Part shown: one piece after another, positions 63,107 to 64,000 of the stretch | Layout of the letters: every line of letters begins with the position of its first letter | How positions within the stretch are numbered: the stretch's first letter is position 1 | DNA from: PoT sp049331405 | Lineage (GTDB): Bacteria > Planctomycetota > Planctomycetia > Isosphaerales > Isosphaeraceae | Assembly (NCBI RefSeq): GCF_049331405.1 | Contig: NZ_CP186274.1 | Coordinates: forward strand, 1,922,001-1,986,000 | DNA length: 64,000 bases | Direction: 5' to 3' | Program-made: the position numbers and the translations under genes | Notes under the pieces: generated by a model | The model's input: the letters and a program-made list of their open reading frames with translations, nothing else | Told to the model about the DNA's origin: nothing | Databases searched by the model: none

Positions 63107-64000
63107 ATGTCCAATCCCTGGGTCTGGCCTCGAGCCGCCTATGTTCATATCCCCTTCTGCGCGCACAAGTGCGGCTACTGCGACTTCGCGTCGCTGGCCG
63201 GGGTGGATCACCTCGCCGACCGCTACCTCGAGGCCCTCGGGCGCGAGATGGCGATGATGAAGGAGCCGGCCGAGGTCGACACGATCTTCGTCGGCGGCGG
63301 GACCCCCACCCGGCTCGACGCCGACCAATTGCACCGACTCCTGGAAATGATCAGGCGTTGGTATCCCCTCGCGCCGGGCGGCGAGTGGACGGTCGAGGCG
63401 AACCCGGGGACCCTCGACGAGCGGAAGGTCGACGTCCTTGCGGCCGGCGGGGTCAATCGCGTGAGCCTCGGCGCGCAGTCGTTCCAGCCCGACCTCCTGC
63501 GCGTCCTCGAGCGGAACCACGCCCCCGAGGAAGTGCCCAAGGCCCTCGACTGGATCCGGCCGATGTTCGAACACTGGTCGTTCGACCTGATCTTCGGCGT
63601 CCCCGGCTCCAACCTCGGTCTGTGGCGTGACGACCTCGAGACGGCCCTGGCCCTGAAACCGTCGCACCTCTCCTGCTACGGCCTCGTCTACGAGAAGGGG
63701 ACCGCGCTCTGGAAGCAGTGGAATGCCGGGCAGGTCCGCGAGGTCGACGAGGAGAGCGAGCGGGCCATGTACGCCCACACGATCGAGCGGCTCGGCCGCG
63801 AAGGGCTGGCCATGTACGAGATCTCCAACTTCGCCAGGCCCGGCCACGAGTCGCGGCATAACCTCGTCTACTGGGCGAACGACGCCTACTTCGGCGTGGG
63901 AGTCGGGGCGGCTCGATATGTCTCGGGCGTGCGCGAGGTCAACACGCGGGACCTCCACGCTTACCTCCGCCGGATCGAAGCGGATGAGCCCGCCACCGGG
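63107..64000 (+). CDS. hemW: Radical SAM HemW-like protein (partial, runs off the window)
   Basis: The radical-SAM motif is CAHKCGYC in VHIPFCAHKCGYCDFA, with IFVGGGTPTRLD and VNRVSLGAQSFQPDLL downstream, characteristic of the HemN/HemW group. The N-terminus lacks the extension of true HemN (oxygen-independent coproporphyrinogen oxidase), so it is HemW, a heme chaperone for respiratory enzymes. The first 298 residues are visible; the window ends before the C-terminus. It may serve the heme-rich oxidase encoded in this window. Confidence 0.88.
   Translation, partial: MSNPWVWPRAAYVHIPFCAHKCGYCDFASLAGVDHLADRYLEALGREMAMMKEPAEVDTIFVGGGTPTRLDADQLHRLLEMIRRWYPLAPGGEWTVEANPGTLDERKVDVLAAGGVNRVSLGAQSFQPDLLRVLERNHAPEEVPKALDWIRPMFEHWSFDLIFGVPGSNLGLWRDDLETALALKPSHLSCYGLVYEKGTALWKQWNAGQVREVDEESERAMYAHTIERLGREGLAMYEISNFARPGHESRHNLVYWANDAYFGVGVGAARYVSGVREVNTRDLHAYLRRIEADEPATG

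Overview
The window looks like chromosomal DNA of a GC-rich planctomycete, most likely family Isosphaeraceae. The reasons are a TIGR03067-type exported protein, a PEP-CTERM/HAF-repeat protein, a DUF6807 (PmoA-like) protein, a planctomycete-style integrase N-terminus, ATP synthase c and b subunits with signal-peptide-like N-termini, and an A2-type cytochrome oxidase operon. This assignment is inferred from gene content; no database search was run.

Positions 1 to about 19.8 kb form an accessory, decaying region. It holds short orphan genes separated by long non-coding stretches and several genes broken by frameshifts or stops: an M60-type metallopeptidase, a staphylococcal-nuclease-like gene, a plasmid/phage-type primase-helicase, a small cargo gene and a Nudix-like gene. 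A truncated tyrosine recombinase lies just off the 3' end of a tRNA-Pro(GGG) gene (19807-19880, minus), the classic layout of an island inserted at a tRNA. Intact genes here include a GH13-like enzyme, a PlsC-like acyltransferase, a PAS hybrid histidine kinase, an EAL-PAS protein and a KGG-repeat protein. A GC-rich palindrome of the AAGAGCGCCGATCGGCGCTCTT type occurs three times and only in this region.

From 19.9 kb the window is core genome. It holds pyrF, a sirtuin, a complete aa3-type oxidase biogenesis operon on the minus strand (cytochrome c, coxB, coxA, ctaA, ctaB, coxC, subunit IV, SCO-DUF420), a CPBP protease, a metallophosphoesterase, a methyltransferase, an SGNH hydrolase, a DUF1653 protein and a PEP-CTERM protein. 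Further on are an ECF sigma factor with a membrane partner, the whole F1Fo ATP synthase operon (atpZ-B-E-F-H-A-G-D-C, minus), DUF4912 and UVR-motif proteins, 5-formyl-THF cyclo-ligase, two GT-C-like membrane proteins, a DUF6807 protein, a glycine-rich RRM protein, a NifU-like scaffold and hemW, which runs off the end.

The most interesting part is 39.3-41.5 kb. A TROVE/vWA protein (bacterial Ro60, Rsr) is preceded by tandem non-coding modules. Two of these fold as tRNA mimics with a perfect 7-bp (or 6 plus one G-U) acceptor stem, a GG-containing D arm and a TTCGA T arm, but have a 50-73 nt domain in place of the anticodon arm. All the modules share GAGCCGA, and three share GAGCCGA-N10-TTAYC. 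These are probably Y RNAs of the YrlA type. A second likely non-coding RNA, 6S RNA, lies upstream of the 5-formyl-THF cyclo-ligase gene with a good promoter and closing stem.
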